Shown piece after piece: positions 10,872 through 23,776 of a stretch of DNA of 64,000 nucleotides (its first letter is position 1; every line of letters begins with the position of its first letter). The notes below the pieces were generated by a model, which ran no database searches, was not told the origin of the DNA, and saw nothing but the letters and a program-made list of their open reading frames with translations. Position numbers and translations under genes: made by a program. Origin of the DNA: Plasmodiophora brassicae (Eukaryota > Endomyxa: Phytomyxea > Phytomyxea > Plasmodiophorida); assembly GCA_036867785.1 (NCBI GenBank), contig CP145409.1, positions 1 through 64,000 on the forward strand, read 5' to 3'.

Positions 10872-13292
10872 AGCTTGTCCATCGTCGAGTTCATCTGCCT
10901 GGCCATGCAGTAGAAAGAATGGTGGAACATATGATCCGTAAAAGACGTTGTATTCGTTTGCGTTGTTGAGAAGTTGTACCTCACGCCTTCTTGCCAGGCC
11001 GCACGCTGCAGTACAACTCAGGGATAATGAAGTAGGACCGCTCTGACACGTACTGAACCGCGTTTGCTTGGAGTCGAGCGCAATCACCTGCCTCACGTGC
11101 ATGCTGCGACACCCGAAACGCCTGCATCGCTCGTCTGGTCTGACCTGCCATGCTTGACACGCATGCAGGGACGACGTCGGCGCTGTCGACCGCCGGCCAC
11201 TTCAGCAAAGGATGCCGTCCGGCGCCGCCTGACGCCAGGACGACCTGCAGGGCCGGCGTTCGCGCGTGTCGACCTAATCTGCTTGTAGTGATCTGGGTGA
11301 GGCGATACGCCGGCGGCGGGTGGTCGACGGCAGACAGGCGTGCGCATGTCGATCAACGGCAACGGGCACTGGGCGCCACCTGCCTGCTGGAAGACCTGCA
11401 GGGCAGGCAGGTGCCGCTCGACAGGCCGACGGGGACATCGGCGAGAAGACCTTTGGTTGCTCGGTCCGCCATCAACGCATGGTGCACGACAGCGGCGCGC
11501 GCGACCGATTGCAACGATCGGCGAACGTCCAACGCGCCGCCTCAGCTGAGGAGCATGCCGGCGCGATGCTGGACCAGCCCCGCCAAGACACGATGACAGC
11601 TACCCGGCAGGTGCTCATGCTGGACGGACGACGGCAGGCGACAGCCAGCAGGTGCGTCCTGTCCAGCGTGTTAGAGGGCCTGCACGCCTGTGCATCAGAC
11701 GACGACACGTACCAGTGCTGCAACTGCAGGGCGTTCACACAGACAGATCGGGCACGCCGGCAGGCGTCCAGCAGGACGCGATATGGTCGTCGTGAGTCCA
11801 TTGGGCCGTGCTGCCCATCTGCGGCGACGTCGCAGCGGGTGCAGGCACGGCAGACAGGCGCGTCAGGGTGTCGGCGTCCTGCGACGTGCGAGGCTGAACA
11901 CAACAGCATATCCGGCGGGCGTGGACGACGATGCAGTAGGCGGCGTTGGCGACCGGCAGCGTCGTCGAGTAGTCAGTCGCGGGCGACGCCCACCATGGAG
12001 TCGGCGCCTGCTTCACGTTGAGAGGACTCCACGTCTGTGCCGTATACCGCCCTCCAACGGGCATGCGCATCGCGACCTCGTGTAGGAGGCGTCGGAGGAC
12101 GGCGCACGCTCCATGGTGTATAGCGCATCCGCCCAGGCGACCGCACGCCGCACCGCCGCACGCCACCGGGGCCGCCAGCAAAAAACAACGCGGCTGTTTT
12201 TGGGAGGTCTCAGGAGTTTTTTGCGTAACCAAGACAAGGGATACACCTGTCATATCATCCTTTACCATGTAAAAAACAGGCTTGTAAAAAACACCCCTTT
12301 ATTACAACAATTCCATAGCTGCGGCGCATCCCGCGGTTGCGCGCACAAATTGCCGTGTGTCATGTGATCTCGCACAATGTCCCTCAGCTGTGCAGCTGCG
12401 GCACGGCCACGGGGGGCCGCGCCAACGGGGGTCCTGCCCGGTTGCCGCCGCTCTGTGTCGCTACTGGCCACTGTAGCCAGAGGCCGACGGATCCGAGTGC
12501 CCCTAGCGATGGTCGTTTCAAGCAGCAGCTATGTACCGTGCGGCTGGATCCGATCGCACGATACAGGACGAGCGCGTTCAAGTTCGGTTCTGTTGCTGGC
12601 CAGGATGATCTGAGCGATGTCCCGGCGCGCGACTGTTGCCGATGGAACCAATTTGTTGACTGCGAAAACCTATTCCGAAGACAACGTCCATATAGGGTGG
12701 ACACCAGTCGCAGGTGCGTCAGTACCGGTGGTGCAGGATTCTTATCGCGCCGACCTTTACAGCACCGATCTCACATATGAGACACCAGGTTCGCATCACC
12801 ACCCGTCCGGTACCGACTCAGGTGCACCAGCCGTAGACGTCACCACGACGTGTTCGACGTCGGAGACGACGACGAGATCATATTGGCATGAAGGACTGAG
12901 TTCCCCATCGAGCACCGCATCGCCGCCGCTCCCCGTGTACGGCGCGAGCGGCTCAGTGCGTACCGTGACCGTGCTCGGTCGACCAGCCATTGCCTGACGA
13001 CCCGGCATCGCACACCAGCGACGTCGCCGGGCGACGTCTAGCACCAAGAGGCACCGTGGCGGGACGCACGATGTTCCAGGACAGCTCCCTGTTGCTGGCG
13101 ACGACAAATATATGCAAGTATATACGTCAGGACCAGTGTTCACCGGCCAGGCTACACCTTGTCGTTAGGTACAGTAGATGGTGGAGGGAGCGACACCAGA
13201 TCATCGTGGACGCATACGAACTGTGGGCGTGTTATGACGCCGGTCTGCACTGAGTCGATATCCTTCCGGCCTGCATTAGGGCGCTGGCGGCG
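10872..13292. other. Subtelomeric stretch with no convincing gene
   Basis: Several frames stay open here by composition alone (longest ~233 and ~257 codons, overlapping on both strands). None shows a domain, a signal peptide or frame-linked exons. There is an AT-rich pocket at ~12178-12310 with runs of A/T. I see no RNA gene or clear repeat unit. It is probably intergenic or degenerate sequence. Confidence 0.5.
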
Positions 13293-13656
13293 GGGCGCGA
13301 TGGATGAAAGCGATGGGACCGGAGAACATGAGCGCTGATTTGCTGAAGGCACACCCCGAGGCATCATCCAAGCTGCTCAGCGTCTTCATCGAGACCTGCT
13401 GGACACACCAGGTCACGCCGATGGTCTGGAACCGGGGCTACAACAGGCCGATATCGAAGAAGATCTAAGACCGGCGCCGACGGCATCCGAGCAATTGGCG
13501 AAGACTGGCCTTGTCCAGCCACTTACGAAAACTGCACGAAGTCGGCGTACGAGAGCCCATACACGACAAGGGCCTCTACCAGGTGTATGAGCTGCAGATG
13601 GGATTCCAGCGTCGGATTGGCCCGATCAAAGCTGCTGGGTCGCTGATGAGCTTCTG
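13293..13656 (+). pseudogene. Decayed internal fragment of the LINE reverse-transcriptase ORF
   Basis: About 360 bases align collinearly with ~1126-1481 of the telomere-adjacent LINE, starting at GGGCGCGATGGATGAAAGCG and ending at GTCGCTGATGAGCTTCTG. Identity is high but there are substitutions, small indels and an in-frame stop (AAGATCTAA near 13461). Both ends are lost, so it is a dead fragment upstream of the catalytic FADD region. Confidence 0.88.
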
Positions 13657-14303
13657 AGCGCGGACGACGTCGCTGAGAGCCACTCCCGACGACGCTCGTC
13701 GAATTGCATCGCGGATCCAGTTCTTCCAATTGGACTAGCGCACAGCGACATGAATTTTGTTCTGAGCACTGGTACGTTGTTTGATTACGGAAACTGTAGG
13801 GTCATCGCATAAGCGACCATCACCAATCACCAGCGATTCTGGCCCGTTTCCGACGTGCTGAGAGTAATGTCGTGCTGAGCTGACCTTTTAACAGTGATAT
13901 GTCAACACAATTTGCCCATGCAACGTGGTATGCCATACCACGTTGCATGCGCCGACTGGTGCAGGTGGCGGCGTCGATGCTGCGGAACAGAAATGGCATA
14001 AACCTGACATTATAGATCGCCGATCCATGAACTTACGCACTGTTTGGAGCAGTCTCAGACAATCGGCGTCGCCGGATGTAGTCGGATACACCGACAATAT
14101 CGTCCCCTTCCACGATCGCCTCAGCCTACGTTATATGAAGTGCACGATGGGGTGGCAAACGACGTGTGAGACTTCTCTTAAGATAATTAACCAGATGTCA
14201 CATCGAGTCCGAATCTGTCTACTTCACGACAAGGAATTTCCAGAGTAAAACGCATCCAGATCCCGCTATTGTATTCCAGTTTAACAGGTCTAGCGCCCCA
14301 TGA
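13657..14303. other. Intergenic region
   Basis: No gene is supported. A short inverted repeat, GCAACGTGGTATG / CATACCACGTTGC, lies at ~13920-13946 and could form a hairpin. Otherwise there is only composition-driven open frame. Confidence 0.4.
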
Positions 14304-15850
14304 CTAGATTCTAATTTGGTATTGGCCGTTCTTCGTGATGTACCGCACCCATTTGACGGTCGGGTAGCTGTTCTTTTTCTCAACAACCTTCAGGAACCGC
14401 ACCTGCAGGCCTGAGGCAGTGAACATGCTGACTTGGAACTCGAGAGCGATTGGCGGACGTTGCCACGGTTTGTCGACAAGGAGTGCTTTCAGATGCACTT
14501 CGCCGTTCAGGGAATAAGACGCGTCCCCAGCGAACTTGCGAATCCTAACATGATACGGGATGAGACTCGAAATCTGAGGAGGAGACTAGCAATTGCCTTA
14601 CTTCCACTGGATGGCGTTTGACGCAGGGTCATACTTTGTCGCCCCATTTCCAGCATGCATGGTCTGCGTTGAAGTGTTCTTCGGGACAGGTATCTTCATC
14701 AGGACGTTGGTTGCGAACAGTTTCTTGTCGAAATTGCCTGACAGGGTAATGCGGTACGTCACTCGAGACTTACCGTGCTCAGTGATGACGCTCTTGATCG
14801 TAAACGGCAGGTTGACATTTTGTGTGATTCGGTATGACATCAACTGGAAATCGCCGTCGGGTGGAACGAACGATATCGTACGATCAGTGTCGAACCGACC
14901 AAGACGCACGCAGCGATGGAACGTGCAGTCATCTATTGCAATACCAGCACCGCCCCTAACGATGACGTTGAGCACGCGCTGCAATGTCACTATGCACCGC
15001 ATATCCTTACTTCTTATTCGAAGACGGAGCCGCCTTTGCAGGATCTTTGTCGAGAACCAGCTTGTCGTTCATGCCGAACTTGCATTCAGGCATGCCGGTT
15101 AGATACGCTTTTAACATTATCTTGCCTGATACATCTGATCGAAGCACGGTTCCTGTGCAGATCGAATGTTACGCTCTGGCGGAGATCCACCGAATCCGTT
15201 GGGACAGTTACCGTCGCTGGACATCAGCAGGTTGACACTTTCGAGGATATCAATGTAGACCTCGTTCTTTTTGTACTTGTATTTGCCGGGCTGCCTCCAG
15301 TCGATGGCACCCGTGATCTCGGACGTGATCTTATTGTTGTCAACTGGTTCCGCACCTTTGTCGGACGCCAGGTCTTTGACAGTAGCCGCCTTAATGTACT
15401 GTTTCAAGCTGAGGGCGGACAGGATTTGAGGGAACCCGTAGTCCATGGTTTCATCAAGCAGCTCGTAGACGAGAACGAAATTGGAGCGAATGGCGTCCTC
15501 GTCGAATGAGCCGCCAAAGTATGCCTTAAATACCTATCCATCCGAGTCTGTCATGGCCCAGAATGGCAGTTGGGATATGTTGCATTACGGACCTCGACGA
15601 GCTTGAACATGTACTCGAAGCAGAGTGCTGGATGGCAGTTCGATTTCGACATGGTCACGACGTGCAAGTCGCCGTGGCGGATATACATCGAAGAGCAATC
15701 GTCAATGCGTATGATCGGCACGCTGGCCTCCTTGGCGGCGATGACGCGGAGGCGAAACGCGTCCGCATCAAGCTTGGTGACGTCGTCGCGGAAGTATCGC
15801 GATATGATAACGTCGCCTTTCGTGTTGACGAAGAGCACGGCGGATATCAT
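14304..15850 (-). CDS. AP2M: AP-2 complex subunit mu (clathrin adaptor medium chain)
   Basis: Five exons (15850-15593, 15533-15212, 15152-15011, 14955-14602, 14544-14304) joined by GT-AG introns of 59, 59, 55 and 57 bases give a continuous 438-residue protein, the usual family length. The N-terminal longin-like part begins [18 protein letters not shown] and continues through [15 protein letters not shown]. The C-terminal mu-homology domain carries [22 protein letters not shown] and [18 protein letters not shown], and ends [15 protein letters not shown]. The WVRYITKxGxY ending and the IPVPK block favour AP-2 mu over AP-1 mu. The mu chain binds YxxPhi sorting signals and phosphoinositides during clathrin-mediated endocytosis. 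It is the first recognisable housekeeping gene from the telomere, and its four clean introns calibrate intron size for the window. Confidence 0.95.
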
Positions 15851-16055
15851 GACGACGATGGGGTCGGCCGGCGCGCGAAGGGTCGTAACCCCTTCACGGA
15901 CCAAACGGTAGTGAACCACAGACTGGTCGGCCCGACTGACGCTCCACCAAATGGGGGCACCGCCCGCACCAGATAGCGAATTCGGCAAAAAAAAAGGGGT
16001 CGCTCCTGATCACAATCGCCGATTGACACGAATGTCAGAGAATAATTTATGAACA

Positions 16056-17808
16056 TTAGGGGCCCTGGCCAGCGCCATCCAGGCGCGGGTATCGGGCCGC
16101 TGCCGAGGCGCTGTCAGCGCGCGGCGTTACCGGGGCGCCGGATGGATAGCTGCGGGTAAGAACAACGTTGACCTGCATGCCTCCAGCGCCCATGATCGCC
16201 TGCCACTGGTCGGAGTCGCTTTTCAGAAACCGGCGGAACCCCCAGTTGTCCTGACCCGGGCTCTTCTGGTACACTTGCTTCGCGCATCGCAAGCCGTCCA
16301 CTAACGACCGACCGTCGGGCAGCATGATTGATACCTAATGCGGTTGGACGGCCAATGTTAAAATCAAGTATTGATGATGAACTGGTCGCCGTACCTCGTA
16401 CGACATGACAACGCGGAACGCGCCCGAACCTTTCCGGTTCACAACGCGTACGCAGAACCCTCGCCACCCGTCGGTGCTTGACGGCGCGGTCACGCCCAAC
16501 TCGAAAGACAAACCGAATGCGACAAAGTCGCTGCTGAACAGCGGCGTAGCAGCGACCAGGTGCTCGCAGGTCAGCCACCATGTCATCTGGACCTGTTCGC
16601 TGCGCCCGGATACGATCACATTGCCAATGTGGTCGCGCAATCGATCCAGTTCGGCCCGATGCTCATGGTCCCGGGTCTTCAGCTCCAGACATAGACGCTC
16701 GACACGCTCCCAGCTTCGGTCAACCTGGCAGCATATGCACAATCGTCAGCTGAATGGTCAACGGCTCCTGACAGAGCATCTTCCTACTTGAATATCAAGT
16801 GTTGCATCCCGAACGGTTTTCGTGGATGTTCGCCAGCGAGACGAGCGCCCGTTCGTGTTATCGTTGGCCACGCGCCAAACCGAAGCCGATACGTCATCCA
16901 GGCGGGTCGCTAGACGCGATTCTTGGTCAACCATGCGCGCCTCCAGCCGCGTTAGTTCGCGCTTCAGGGTCTGCTCGTTAGCTTCTAGCTGCGCCAGGCG
17001 TTGCAGGGCGGCAACAAACCCTGTGTACTGTTGTTAACGGCCGAATAATGGCGAAACAATAAGGTTATTACCTGCATTATGGGCTTCCAGAAGTCGTCGG
17101 TGATGCTCGACAGAGGTCTCCTCATGGCTAGTGATATCCTTTCTTCGAAGCGGCGTAGTGCAACCGACCGCCCAGAACTTGCACTGAACGTCCTGCATGT
17201 CGCAAACGTCACGATGCGACCCCACGTCTCCTCGAACAACCTGCCGTATTTGTTGACCAGCAACAGTGCACTTGTTGGGGCAATCAATGATCTGTTTGGG
17301 GCACGTACGCAGGTGCTCGCCGATGGTCGATCGCTGGCACCGCACAGAGCATTCATTGGGGCAATCGATGATCTCCAATGCGCAGGGTTCTATATGGCTG
17401 TCGAGGTCTTCCCTGGCGACACCTGCAACGGTAGAGGCCGGTAGCAGACACCGTGCATTACCAACGGCACATGAACCCGCCAGGTGCCCATCAACATCGC
17501 TCACAGGCCCCTGCCATGGGCAGAGCCGCCCATGGTCAGACAATGGGCAGTATACGATCATGCGGCCAACGATTCGGCACGCAATGGGACAATCGGATAG
17601 CTGATCGACCCTCAGCGGGACCTGATCGACCGGGCAGTGCGGATCGAGCGCAAGCTGAGTCGTTATGCATGGCTCACAGAACAGGTGCCCATTGGGGCAG
17701 CTGTATGCGATGCTTCAGAAACAATCGGCGACGAGCATCTTCCACTACGAACCTCTTCATAACAGATGGATGGATGAGGACGGCGCAGATTGAACACTGG
17801 ATCTGCAT
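16056..17808 (-). CDS. TRAF-like protein: RING, TRAF-type zinc fingers, coiled coil, MATH-like domain
   Basis: The ATG at 17808 gives MQIQCSICAVLIHPSV. A 52-base intron (17701-17752) then joins to SCPNGHLFCEPCI and CPVD, completing a C3HC4-like RING. TRAF-type fingers follow at ~17440-17080 (HIEPCALEIIDCPNECSV, then CPKQIIDCPNKC, then VQCKFWAVGCTT with trailing His residues). An intron near 17079-17036 leads to a heptad-rich stretch (LQRLAQLEANEQTLKREL) at ~17020-16900. The last exons (16742-16335 and 16325-16056) carry a beta-rich MATH-like region with DNWGFRRFLK and VNVVLTR. This order matches metazoan and protist TRAFs, which act as E3 ubiquitin ligases or scaffolds. Some internal splice sites are uncertain. 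Ubiquitin ligase activity is inferred from the RING. Confidence 0.85.
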
Positions 17809-18255
17809 AGGTGCAGCATGAATCAGCGATGCACAGGAACGCAATGATGGAAGGACGTACCTCAGCCAGAAACTGGCTGCGTTCGACAGGAAAAACGCTG
17901 CGGCGACGTCGATCTCGCTCCGCCTGCATCACGAAGACGCGTTGGCCCAGCGCGCGACAAGGTCAGCGACTCCTGTGGCGAAATAGTGCGGACTGGTCAG
18001 AACCGCAGTGCGTGTGCGTGACTGCCAAGTCGAAACTAATTATAGGCGCACGCAGAACGTCAGCGCTTTCAACGACGCTCGCTGGCTCGAAAGACCAAGC
18101 CTGTGCGTACCATGCACGCCAGGACAACGCAGGGCGTTCGCAGACGGATAAGGACACGCACAGACTCAGGTAGCTGCACGGATGATGCATTGGTATATCT
18201 ACACGCTACCCGGGATAGATCTGACAATCTCTTGATGGTACTTGCAGGCAGGCGC

Positions 18256-18436
18256 GCAGCATTCTACGTCGCTGTCCGAGCTTCGTCATGCCTAGACTAA
18301 TGATGTGCGGCTCGGCCAGTTTAGCGAGCACGTCCAGGCCAATATCTGCCTTGCGAAACAGTTCGATTCGGTCCTCCAACCCGATAGGTCGCAGAAGTTC
18401 GCCGACCACATGATCGTCCTCACCGTAGTACGGCAT
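18256..18436 (-). CDS. Small SAM-domain protein (first exon)
   Basis: The ATG at 18436 begins MPYYGEDDHVVGELL, followed by a sterile-alpha-motif-like helical segment (PIGLEDRIELFRKADIG, then MTKLGQRRRMLRAC). The fold is suggested by the LGxxxYxxxFxxxxI-like spacing and the closing LGxRxxLL pattern. A donor GTACCATC just after CTGCAA could lead through an intron to an acceptor near 18175 and a short tail of ~35 codons. SAM domains mediate protein-protein or RNA contacts. No other domain is visible, so the partner is unknown. Exon structure downstream is uncertain. Confidence 0.55.
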
Positions 18437-18571
18437 CACAGTTGACCTCCATACGGAACGTTCGATTCCCTATGTAATCTATTGTAAAGTACCTGGACCG
18501 ACGCTCAGTACCGGGTCAGAAGATTTGTCATCGACGATACCCGTCGCCTGCAGGACGCAGATGATGGACGA

Positions 18572-18907
18572 TTATTGCAGCGGCTCTTGTACATAAAGCT
18601 GGGCGCTGGGTATCCCGTTCAACTGATGTTCTGCGTCGATATTCCATCTAGACGTTGTCGTCGGCAATGCTAATGTACCGTTGTTAACGTGCCAATTAAC
18701 GAATTGTGTCCATTCGGGCGTTCCAGCATCTCCATCGCTGTCCCAGCAGTCAGCCTGGATGCGCTGCCAGACGTGCCGCGTCCGCACGACCGACTGCCGC
18801 GTCGCTGTATAACACGACTTCGGATTTAGATGGCGACCAACAGGATCGGTCGGCGGGACGCTGATGGTGGACAGGGCGCGACACGCGTTCGTTCGCGCAC
18901 TGGGCAC
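18572..18907 (-). CDS. Possible hypothetical exon
   Basis: An open frame of ~100 codons (encoding ADCWDSDGDAGTPEWTQFVN and WHVNNGTLALP) has a less biased, more protein-like composition than neighbouring frames and ends at a stop near 18572. I recognise no family, and the start is unclear: an upstream exon is likely. It is listed because nothing else explains this interval. Confidence 0.25.
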   Translation of the reverse strand: MPSARTNACRALSTISVPPTDPVGRHLNPKSCYTATRQSVVRTRHVWQRIQADCWDSDGDAGTPEWTQFVNWHVNNGTLALPTTTSRWNIDAEHQLNGIPSAQLYVQEPLQ

Positions 18908-19566
18908 TTTCGCTCAGATACCACTGGGCATACGCGCTGTCCCCAGTAATCACCAGTACTTGACAGGCCAGTCACTGCCTGTCGTATACAACCCCTGACT
19001 CGCGGAACGTTTCACGATAGACTGCGAAGCGGGTGAACAGAAGACCCTGCTCCGGATGAATGATGAGCATTCAGCGCACAGACCTCGTCAAGTGTAAGTG
19101 TTCGCTCATGCGCTGGCACTGGGGCATGTTGAGGCGCGAATCGCACTTCTGCAGCTAGAGCGAATGCAAAGGGTCCGTTCCGCCAGTCGTCGGGGGGTGG
19201 TCCCGGTGGCCCCGTAGCAGCTACCCCGTGGGGCCGCCGTCTGCGGACTGACTGCACATCATCTTGCGTGCCGGGGCGCCCGTTCCCGCTCGACCTAGCC
19301 AGCTCCTGATAGACGCGGCTGGTCCCTGCCCGTCCCTGGCGGGTCTGACGATTCGCACGATCCGCGGCACATCGACCGCCGACGGCACCGTCGTCCAGCC
19401 ATGCTCCGCTTCTGCAACATCACGCATCGTCTGGCCCTGCGCGTCTCGTACGTTCGAGCGACCGGCAGTGTCTCACCCATTGCTCTGATCGTTCTTCATG
19501 CATAGGATATCGTCGATCGGCGGCGGTGCCGCGTTATGTCGTCGCACTCTAGGCAAGTCTGCAGCC

Positions 19567-22500
19567 ATGCCGGCGATCGAGGAACTAGGTGGCGATATCG
19601 ATTTCAATGCCATGGCGCGGCCGTCGTCGCTCGACTTCATGGACGAGGAGTTACAGGGCTCCATGGCTATGCAGTCCGCGTCGATTCGATCGGCGGTCGC
19701 CGAACGTATGCAACGCGGTCTGGAACTGGCGCGCACCAAGAAACGCCGAGTCAGGGAGACGTTGAAGGTGACGCCGATCTGGGACATCAACGACATGCTG
19801 GCGCAAGAGTTCGAGGAATGTGCACCGCAACCAGTGAAGCTGCCCAAGGTCGTCAAGAAGCGCCTGCGCGAGGAGGCGCTGGCCGCCGAGATCGCCGAGC
19901 TCGAGGCCGCCGGTCTGGATGCACGCGAAATCATGGCAGAACGCCATCGTCAATCCCCGGAAGGCAAACGCCAGGCGAAGCTTGCCGAACGTCGTCAGCG
20001 CAAGCTTCTGCGTAAGCAGCAGAAGAAGGAGGCGGAGGAGGCGCGCAAACGTCTCAAGGAACTGGGCGTCGCACCGGAACTCAGCCCGGAGCACAAGGCA
20101 ATGCTGGACAGCGCGTTCATGACGCAACATCTGGAAGCGAACGCCGAAGAGCACGCCGAGGCCGTCGGTGTGCCTCCTCCCAAGGTCCAGGACGAGGTCA
20201 AGCTCGCCCTGATGGGCAAGACGCCGCAGTACGAGAAGAAGGCCCCCGGGAAGGCCAAGGACGCGACCGCTGCGTACCCGTTGCCGGTGATCGAACCGGA
20301 GAAGGTGGGCGACACGATGCCGACCCGGATGTATCAGTTGCCGGTACGCGAAGGCATCGATCGCGAGTTCATCGACTTCTACTGTGCCCGGTACGGCCTG
20401 CCGTCGCCAATCATCAAGTGCGACGAGCTGAAACCTAAGAGGAAGAAGAAGGGCAAGAAGCACAAGCACGACACAGAACTGCAGCTGGGATGGAAGGCGT
20501 CCCTGGACATGCCGGAGCACACGCGACCGGATCGCACCGCCCCGGTCCGCGGCCTGCGCTTCACCGCCCAACAGTTCCGCTTGCAATTCGCTCGCGAGGA
20601 ATGCGAGCGCGGGTTCGCGTCGCTGCTCGTCAACGAATGCGACAAGACGTTCATCGATTTCTTCCTGGCGCACAGCGCCCCGTTCAAGGACCGCCTGCAG
20701 AACGTCCTGCAGCGCCCGCTGACCGTCCGCATCAACGAGACCGTCCTGGAGGCCACCGAACGAACCCTGGAACAGTGCCGCCTTGCCGATGCATTCTCCG
20801 GGACCGCACCCGAATCGGATCTCCTCTTCCTGGACCCTGCGGTGCTGCCGACAACGACCGCTTCCCCGGCGACGACGTTGTCGTCCGCGACGAAGCCTGC
20901 CGCCTCTGCGCCGTCCATGACGACGACGACGCCGGTTGCCACCGAGCAGGACAGCCCTCAGACGACAACCATACCGCCCTACATCAACACGTCGATGCCG
21001 ATCGCGTCCCGATACGTCGAGCTGCTGAACACGATCAGCAAGTCGCAAGTGACGATCATCGCAGCGGAGACGGGTGCGGGTAAGACGACACAGCTGCCGC
21101 AGTACATCATGGCCGAGCACAAGGAGCTCGGTGGCACGCCGCCATCGCTGCTGATCACGCAGCCGCGTCGTATCGCCGCCATCTCCATTGCTGAACGCGT
21201 CGCTCATGAACGTGGCGAGCGGGTCGGTGTCAACAGCGCCATCGGGTACGCGGTCCGGTTCGACTCGCGGCGGCCGACCACGGGCCCAGACCAGGCGTCG
21301 GCCGTGTTCGTGACGACCGGTGTCCTTCTGCGTCGCCTGCGAGTCGACCCCACGCTGCAGGGCGTCACGCACGTCGTCCTGGATGAGGTGCACGAACGCG
21401 ACCTGAACACGGACCTGGCCATGATCGCCCTGCGCGATCTGCTGCCGAAACGCCCCGACCTGCGCCTGGTCCTCATGTCGGCCACCGCCGACATCGACCT
21501 GTTCCGGTCGTACTTTGGCGGTAACGTCCCTGTCGTGTCGGTGAAAGGTCGCATGTTCCCGGTGAAGGAGTTCCACCTGGAGGACTGCCTGGCCATGCTG
21601 AGGAAGGTGCCGCAGTACGCCGACTTCCTGGCGAACAGCGCCGAGACGGAGCGGTGGGTCTCTGCCGAGCTCGACGACCAGACGCACACGCGCGACCTGC
21701 CCGCCGACCTCATCGAGGTCCTCGTGACGCACGTGACGCAGACGCTCGACAACGACCTGTCCATTCTGGTGTTCCTGCCCGGCTGGGCGGAGATCTCCGC
21801 CCTGCAACGGCGCCTGCGCGGCGACCGATTCCAGCTGGGCCTGTCCGACGAGTCGCGCTTCCACATCTACACGCTGCACAGCTCCATGCCGCAGCAGACG
21901 CAGCAGAGCGTGTTCGACAAGCCCGCACCCGGCCAGCGTAAGATTATCCTGTCGACGAACATTGCCGAGACGAGTGTCACTGTACGTACACCCTGTCGCG
22001 CCCGTTCGTCCTGCTGCCATCCAGGGCTGACCTGCGTCTGTTCTGTTCTAGATTAACGACATCGGGTGCGTCATCGACGGCGGCAAGGTCCGCATCACGT
22101 CGTACGACCCCGAGAAGCGCACGTCGTCGCTGGCCTCGGTCTGGGCGTCCCAGTCGAACATCAAGCAGCGTATCGGACGCGCCGGTCGTGTGCAACCCGG
22201 CGTCTACTACACGCTGATGACGCGGTGGCGCCGTCAGGTCACGCCGCATTCGCTGCTGCCCGAGTTGCTGCGCATCGACCTGCAGGCCGCCGTCCTCGCC
22301 ATCAAGGCCCTGCGCCTGTCGGGCGACTCCACGGAAGCGATCCTGGCGCGTGCGCCGGAACCGCCGACGGCCGCCAACATCCAGTACGCGATCCGGTCGC
22401 TGCTCGGCCTGGGCGCCCTGGACACCAACGAGAACCTGACGTCGCTCGGTGAAGTCATGGCGGAGATGCCGTGTGATCCCTGGATCGCCAAGATGGTCAT

Positions 22501-23776
22501 CACTGGTGCGACGTTCGGCTGTCTGGACCCGTGCCTGACGCTGGCGTCGACCATGACCGTCGGGCGATCCGTCTGGGGGTTCCACCCCGACGAACGCAAC
22601 AACGCCCGCGATGTGATCGTGTCCCGGTTCGGTGTCGGGACGGAGAGCGACCAGCTGATGGCGCTGCTGGCGTTCCAGACCTGGTTGCACGAAGGGCAGT
22701 CCCGGCAGATGGCCATGGACAACTACCTGCACCACATGTCCATGGTGAACATCCTTCGCACGCGCCAACAGCTGTTCCGCGTCATCGAGGACAGCGGCCT
22801 GCTCGGCCGTCACTATCGCCCGATTGGGCGGTTCGCCCGCGACACCGACATCCTCGGCGGCACCGAGTATAACGTGAACTCGCACGACATGCGCGTCGTT
22901 CGTGCCGTCCTGTGCGGGTCGCTGTACCCGAACGTGGCGCAGGTCGCCGGCAAGGACGAGTACCTGCCGATCGGCGAGACGAGCGTGTACGCGCGCATGC
23001 GCCTCGACAAGGGGTCGGTGAACTCGTGGAAGTACGTGTCCATGTCGGAGTGTTCCAGCACGAGCATGGAGGAGGTGGCTGCGACGGCCGCGTCCGGCCC
23101 CGTCCTGCCCGTTCGCCTGCTGTCGTACGCCGAACGCCAGTCCGTCGACAACTTCCTGTTCGTCCGTGAGACGACGAAGGCGTGCCCGCTGTCGCTGACC
23201 CTGCTGGCCGGTGCCGTCACGTTCAACTGGCTTCTCATGCGCCCATCGCTGGCGGTCGCCAAGGGCGTCGTGTATGCCGCCCACCTGGACAAGTGCCTGC
23301 GGGTCGTCGTCGGCGATGATCGTCGGGCGCGATGCGTTCGTGATGCGCGGATGTACATGCAGAAGTACATGGACTGGGCCGTCACGCACCGGCAGCGTGA
23401 CAAGGACGCGGAACGCGCCGACCAGTGGGACCGTCTGGGGCGACAGCTGATCGGCAACATTGTCGACATGCTGACGACGGTCGAGGACTACAGCATTCAC
23501 CGGGACGAACCGAAACCCGTTGTCGATGCGAACGCCGCGGAGGTTGTCGACGACGACGACGACGACGACGACGATGATGACCACAGCGAGGATGACTACA
23601 AGACCGATGACGACGAGGACGACGACCAGGAGGCGGCCGCCTCGGACGACTGTGGGTCATCGGACGAACTCGACGACGACGCCGTCGAGAATGCGGATCC
23701 GTACCGCGACTCGGATGACGAAGGCGATGAAGTCGGGCGCCGGCGACCAGGTCGGGCGACGATGCGGCAATATTGA
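19567..23776 (+). CDS. DExH/DEAH-box RNA helicase (RHA/Prp22-like superfamily 2)
   Basis: Two exons join across a 70-base intron (21982-22051, GTACGT...TTCTAG), keeping frame at NIAETSVT/INDIGCVIDGG. Using the ATG at 19567 gives ~1,379 residues; an in-frame ATG at 19498 would add 23. Motifs in order: I AAETGAGKTTQ (~21060), Ia TQPRRIAA, II DEVH (~21385), III SAT (~21478), V NIAETSVT (~21955), VI QRIGRAGR (~22168). Ratchet/HA2 and OB-fold regions follow (for example GALDTNENLTSLGEVM). A ~480-residue charged N-terminus with coiled-coil character precedes the core. The C-terminal ~80 residues are strongly acidic, with an 11-residue Asp run from a GAC repeat at ~23551-23580. This family unwinds RNA or remodels RNPs in splicing, ribosome biogenesis or translation. 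The exact orthologue is not determined. Confidence 0.95.

Noticed and set aside
11735-12268. 177-codon minus-strand frame with an ATG in the subtelomere
   Set aside because: There is no domain, signal or exon partner, and overlapping frames on both strands suggest composition only.
13920-13946. Short perfect inverted repeat (CATACCACGTTGC)
   Set aside because: It is too short and isolated, with no T-run, partner copy or gene context to call an element.
19651-22020. 789-codon open frame antisense to the helicase
   Set aside because: It mirrors the GC-rich codon pattern of the helicase and has no domain; helicase motifs on the plus strand are unambiguous.
21977-23584. 535-codon antisense frame over the helicase C-terminus
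   Set aside because: It is composition-driven: long Val/His/Arg runs come from the reverse of GAC and GTC codons.
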